Shown piece by piece: positions 61,432 through 64,000 of a stretch of 64,000 bases of DNA (positions within the stretch are counted from its first letter, which is position 1; every line of letters starts with the position of its first letter). Origin of the DNA: Microbacterium esteraromaticum. GTDB lineage: Bacteria > Actinomycetota > Actinomycetes > Actinomycetales > Microbacteriaceae. The stretch is taken from contig NZ_JAEMWU010000001.1 of the NCBI RefSeq assembly GCF_017303215.1, forward strand, positions 992,001-1,056,000. Reading direction: 5' to 3'. The translations under genes were made by a program, and so were the position numbers. The notes below the pieces were generated by a model, which was not told where the DNA came from, did not search any database, and saw only the letters and a list, made by a program, of their open reading frames with translations.

Positions 61432-61496
61432 GAGAAACCATCTGCCGTTCGAGAAACCACGTGCGACATGGTTTCTCAGACGGGAAGTGGTTTCTC
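61432..61496. repeat. modular palindromic repeat D (family D)
   Basis: 9-bp units GAGAAACCA at 61432 and 61451, then inverted TGGTTTCTC at 61469 and 61488. All four are exact. Spacers 10 bp, centre 9 bp. It lies in the 163-base gap between menB and menE. The unit shares GAGAAACC with the ends of family C. Confidence 0.92.
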
Positions 61497-61550
61497 AGTG
61501 GGGTGCGCGGCGGGGTGCGCGGCGGGGGACGCAGTGGGGAGGGGGAGTGG

Positions 61551-62669
61551 ATGCTGACGCTCGGGGGCGTTGACGGGGGGCGCGCGGCGACGGTGAGCGA
61601 CGCCCTGCCGGGTGCGCTCGCGGGGACCACGCCGATCGCGCTGGGCTTCACGCCCGCACCCGACGAGGTGGTGCCAGAGGGCACCGCCGTCGTGATCGCC
61701 ACGTCCGGGTCATCGGGCATCCCGAAGCGGGTCGTGCTCAGCGCCGCCGCACTGCGCGCGAGCGCCGAGGCGACGGCCGCGCGCATCGGCACGGGGCAGT
61801 GGATGCTGGCACTCCCGGCCGCATACATCGCCGGGGTGCAGGTGATCGGCCGCTCGCAGCTCGCGGGGTACGAGCCGGTGCTGCTGGAGGAGCGCTTCGC
61901 GCCCGACGCCTTCGTCCGCGCCACGGAGGGACTGCGCACCGACGTCGACCGGTTCACGTCGTTCGTGCCGGCGCAGCTGCAGACGCTGCTCGACGCCGCC
62001 GATGATGACGAACGGGTGCTCGACGCACTGCGCTCGTACCGTGCGATCCTCATCGGCGGGCAGGCGCTTCCAGACTCGGTCCGCGGGCGGGCCGTCGACA
62101 CGGGAGTGCGTATCGTGCGCACCTACGGATCGAGCGAGACGGCGGGGGGCTGCGTCTACGACGGCGTTCCGCTGGAGGGCGTGCGACTCGCGGAGGTCGA
62201 TGGTGAGATCCGCATCGCCGGTCCGCACCTGGCGACCGGGTATCTGGGCGATGCCGCGCTCACCGCGGCGACGTTCGTCAGTGACAACGACGGCATCCGC
62301 TGGTACCGCACGGGCGACGCAGGAACCGTCGCCGAAGGGCGGCTCCGCATCACCGGACGTCTCGACAACGTGATCGTCTCGGGCGGCATCAACGTGTCGC
62401 TCGATCGTGTGGAACGGGTCGTGCGCAGCATCCGCGGTTTGGAGCAGGCCGTCGTCGTCGGCGTTCCGGACGAGCGCTGGGGCGAGGCATCCGTCGTCTT
62501 CGCCCCCGGTGCCGACGCGGCGAACCGTCTCGACGACGTTCGCGAACGCGTCGCCGACGAGATCGGCAGGCACGCGCGACCCGTTCGTATCCAGATCATG
62601 CCGGAGCTGCCGCTGCTGGCATCCGGAAAACCCGACCGCGAAGCGCTTCGCCGGCTCGCGCGCGGGTGA
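61551..62669 (+). CDS. menE: o-succinylbenzoate-CoA ligase
   Basis: Menaquinone synthesis: ATP-dependent activation of o-succinylbenzoate, giving the substrate of MenB. The 372 residues are a short acyl-adenylate-forming enzyme with P-loop TSGSSGIPK (51-59), adenine motif RTYGSSETAGGC, the hinge RWYRTGDAG and C-terminal RLDNVIVSGGINVS with the catalytic Lys in SGKPDRE near the end. Much shorter than the usual 450-500, as in other actinobacterial MenE, mainly by loss of the N-terminal subdomain. GGGGAGGGGGAG precedes the ATG. Confidence 0.92.
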   Translation: MLTLGGVDGGRAATVSDALPGALAGTTPIALGFTPAPDEVVPEGTAVVIATSGSSGIPKRVVLSAAALRASAEATAARIGTGQWMLALPAAYIAGVQVIGRSQLAGYEPVLLEERFAPDAFVRATEGLRTDVDRFTSFVPAQLQTLLDAADDDERVLDALRSYRAILIGGQALPDSVRGRAVDTGVRIVRTYGSSETAGGCVYDGVPLEGVRLAEVDGEIRIAGPHLATGYLGDAALTAATFVSDNDGIRWYRTGDAGTVAEGRLRITGRLDNVIVSGGINVSLDRVERVVRSIRGLEQAVVVGVPDERWGEASVVFAPGADAANRLDDVRERVADEIGRHARPVRIQIMPELPLLASGKPDREALRRLARG

Positions 62670-62698
62670 CGCGGCCGCCGACCCGGCAGACTGGGCGC

Positions 62699-63490
62699 AT
62701 GGCGACCTATACGCACGGGCATCACGATTCGGTACTACGCTCGCACAACACCCGCAACGTCTCGAACTCGGCCGCCTATCTTGCGCCGCACCTCACCGCC
62801 ACGACGCGGCTGCTCGACATCGGAGCAGGCCCCGGCACGATCACCATCGACTTCGCGAACCGGGCAGCCCATGTCACCGCGACCGAGATCAACGCCGACG
62901 CGCTCGGTCTGTCACGGGCGCTCGCCGCGGAACGCGGCGTGACGAACATCGACTTCTCGATCGAGGACGTCCACACGCTGAGCTTCTCCGACGGTGCCTT
63001 CGACGTCGTGCACGCCCACCAAGTGCTGCAGCACGTCGCGGACCCCGTGCAGGCGCTGCGCGAGATGCGCCGTGTCACGAAGCCCGGTGGCATCGTCGCG
63101 GCGCGGGACGCCGACTACGCGGGGTTCATCTGGTTCCCGCTGCTGCCCGAACTCGACGAGTGGTTGCAGCTCTACCGGGCGGCGGCGCGGGCGAACGGCG
63201 GGGAACCGGATGCCGGTCGGCGACTGTTCGCCTGGGCGCGCGCGGCCGGGTTCACCGAGATCGAGGCGACGGCATCCACCTGGTGCTACGCGACCGAGGC
63301 CGAGCGCGAGTGGTGGGGCGGCATGTGGGCCGACCGCATTCTGCACTCCGCGCTCGCCGAGCAGCTCACGGCGGCCGGCATGGCGACGGATGCCGACCTG
63401 CGCCGGATCAGCGCTGCCTGGCGCGCGTGGGCATCCGACGGTGACGGCTGGTACCTGGTGCCGCACGGCGAGATCCTCTGCCGCGCCTGA
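62699..63490 (+). CDS. class I SAM-dependent methyltransferase
   Basis: 263-residue methyltransferase of the UbiE/Methyltransf_11 type. SAM-binding motif I LLDIGAGPGTI (38-48), acidic residue after strand 2 (TATEINADALGL), motif IV FDVVHAHQVLQHV. The N-terminal YTHGHHDSVLRSHNTRNVSN is common in actinobacterial relatives. The ATG at 62699 is six bases after CAGACT; a GTG at 62666 overlaps the menE stop (GTGA) and would add 11 residues. Its position after menE suggests but does not show a quinone role; the final demethylmenaquinone methyltransferase (MenG) is normally shorter. Confidence 0.8.
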   Translation: MATYTHGHHDSVLRSHNTRNVSNSAAYLAPHLTATTRLLDIGAGPGTITIDFANRAAHVTATEINADALGLSRALAAERGVTNIDFSIEDVHTLSFSDGAFDVVHAHQVLQHVADPVQALREMRRVTKPGGIVAARDADYAGFIWFPLLPELDEWLQLYRAAARANGGEPDAGRRLFAWARAAGFTEIEATASTWCYATEAEREWWGGMWADRILHSALAEQLTAAGMATDADLRRISAAWRAWASDGDGWYLVPHGEILCRA

Positions 63491-63532
63491 TCCTCTGCCG
63501 CGCCTGACACCGGGCTGACCCCGGCCGCCGTT

Positions 63533-63612
63533 CGCAACTCCGGAAGAACGTGGGGTTCCGGGGCGAATTCGGGGCTCTGGGAGCCTGGGGAGCCTGTTTC
63601 TCCGGAGTTGCG
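63533..63612. repeat. terminal-inverted-repeat element C3 (family C)
   Basis: 80 bp with perfect 12-bp ends: CGCAACTCCGGA (63533-63544) and TCCGGAGTTGCG (63601-63612). The interior is G-rich and differs from C1/C2 beyond the first 15 bases. It lies in the 199-base gap after the methyltransferase gene. Confidence 0.9.
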
Positions 63613-63677
63613 TACGGGGCTGGCACGGTGCACGCGGATACATCCGCAGATGGACGCGTCGGGGGCACCCGCTCCCG

Positions 63678-63683
63678 TAGCGT
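63678..63683 (+). promoter_or_regulatory. -10 element of sensor kinase gene
   Basis: TAGCGT with a 6-base gap (GAGAGG) to the GTG start. Confidence 0.45.
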
Positions 63684-63689
63684 GAGAGG

Positions 63690-64000
63690 GTGTTCCGCCC
63701 CGTTCCCCGCACCTGGCTCGTGCTCGACATCGTCGGCGCCGTCTTCGGTGTGCTGCTGACCCTGCCGATGTCGCTCGCCTTCGCCGTCGAGTCGCCGAGC
63801 ATGTGGGTGCACCCGGCATGGCTGTCGGTCACACTGCACATCCTCATCGCCATCGTGATGTGGGGCGCCGCGGCGATCAGCCGGCTCTCGCCCGCATTGG
63901 CGCTGATCATCGCCTGGGGCGCGGCGATCGTGCAGATGGCGGCAGGGCTGCCGCCGGCGGCGTACAACATCGCCATCTTCGGCGTGCTGTTCGGCACTGC
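63690..64000 (+). CDS. sensor histidine kinase, N-terminal membrane domain (3' end outside window)
   Basis: The first 103 residues of a membrane protein, cut by the window edge. It begins FRPVPRTWLVLDIVGAVFGV and shows three to four hydrophobic segments with the pattern RLSPALALIIAWGAAIVQM. This closely resembles the N-terminal membrane region (DUF7134 type) of actinobacterial two-component sensor kinases of the NarL-linked class. The kinase part would lie beyond the window, so the call rests on the membrane domain alone. GTG start. Confidence 0.65.
   Translation, partial: MFRPVPRTWLVLDIVGAVFGVLLTLPMSLAFAVESPSMWVHPAWLSVTLHILIAIVMWGAAAISRLSPALALIIAWGAAIVQMAAGLPPAAYNIAIFGVLFGT

Overview
The window is high-GC actinobacterial chromosome. 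Gene content and order point to Microbacteriaceae, most likely Microbacterium: a haem-II cytochrome c maturation operon (TlpA-CcdA-ResB-CcsB), menaquinone genes menC/menB/menE, the pair of a small excisionase-like regulator and the 32-residue ribosomal protein bS22, LAxTG-type sortase anchoring, DtxR/IdeR-type iron boxes, and many start codons that sit 6-7 bases downstream of a TANNNT -10 element (leaderless mRNAs). This assignment is inference from family knowledge; no database search was possible. No tRNA, rRNA, CRISPR array, insertion sequence or prophage was seen. Genes are closely packed, often with ATGA/GTGA overlaps.

Layout. 1-7.5 kb: the 3' part of a GntR/UTRA regulator, a CpdA-like phosphodiesterase, then an iron locus in which a siderophore-interacting reductase diverges from a four-gene ferric-siderophore ABC importer, with two iron boxes between them, followed by an AlkA-like glycosylase. 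7.5-24.6 kb: housekeeping and DNA repair, namely a PhoB-type winged-helix regulator, SbcDC, an MTA/SAH-type nucleosidase, NadE, a TM0106-type nuclease-helicase coupled to a GNAT, Upp, TadA, a DUF1023-like hydrolase, a CDF cation transporter, ProC and an alpha/beta hydrolase. 24.7-31 kb: TrkA/TrkH-type K+ uptake, an ArsR regulator, the excisionase-like gene plus bS22, a glutaredoxin-like protein, a Dabb protein and a polar amino-acid ABC transporter. 31-40.7 kb: a 1745-residue cell-wall protein (three lamin-tail domains, phosphoesterase, Gly-Asp linker, sortase signal), YegP-like DUF1508, a TSUP permease and a sugar ABC importer without its own ATPase. 40.8-49.4 kb: aspS, a small membrane protein, a phosphatase, a thioredoxin-reductase-like flavoprotein divergent from a MerR regulator, and the cytochrome c maturation operon. 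49.5-58.4 kb: a homodimeric 2-oxoacid dehydrogenase E1 divergent from an Lrp regulator, then YhgE/Pip plus MMPL proteins under a divergent TetR. 58.4-64 kb: menC, a cyclophilin lipoprotein, menB, menE, a methyltransferase and the start of a sensor kinase.

The most unusual signal is not a gene. Nine short elements of four sequence families (A, B, C, D) sit in gaps between genes, mostly at 3' ends; one has become the end of a reading frame. In A, B and D a short unit occurs twice (three times in one copy) in one direction and then twice inverted, with spacer and centre lengths kept exactly: 11-8-11-22-11-8-11 in all three A copies and 9-9-9-19-9-9-9 in both B copies, while the spacer bases vary. 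C elements are 79-80 bp with about 12-bp terminal inverted repeats. I do not recognise these as a described repeat class. They deserve a genome-wide search.

Other points worth a check: a degenerate ABC-ATPase-like domain fused to the MMPL protein; a MerR regulator with CueR-spaced cysteines and an operator inside a possible 19-bp promoter spacer; two tandem-repeat arrays that run straight into terminator stems; and an MdeB-like E1 enzyme beside an Lrp regulator.
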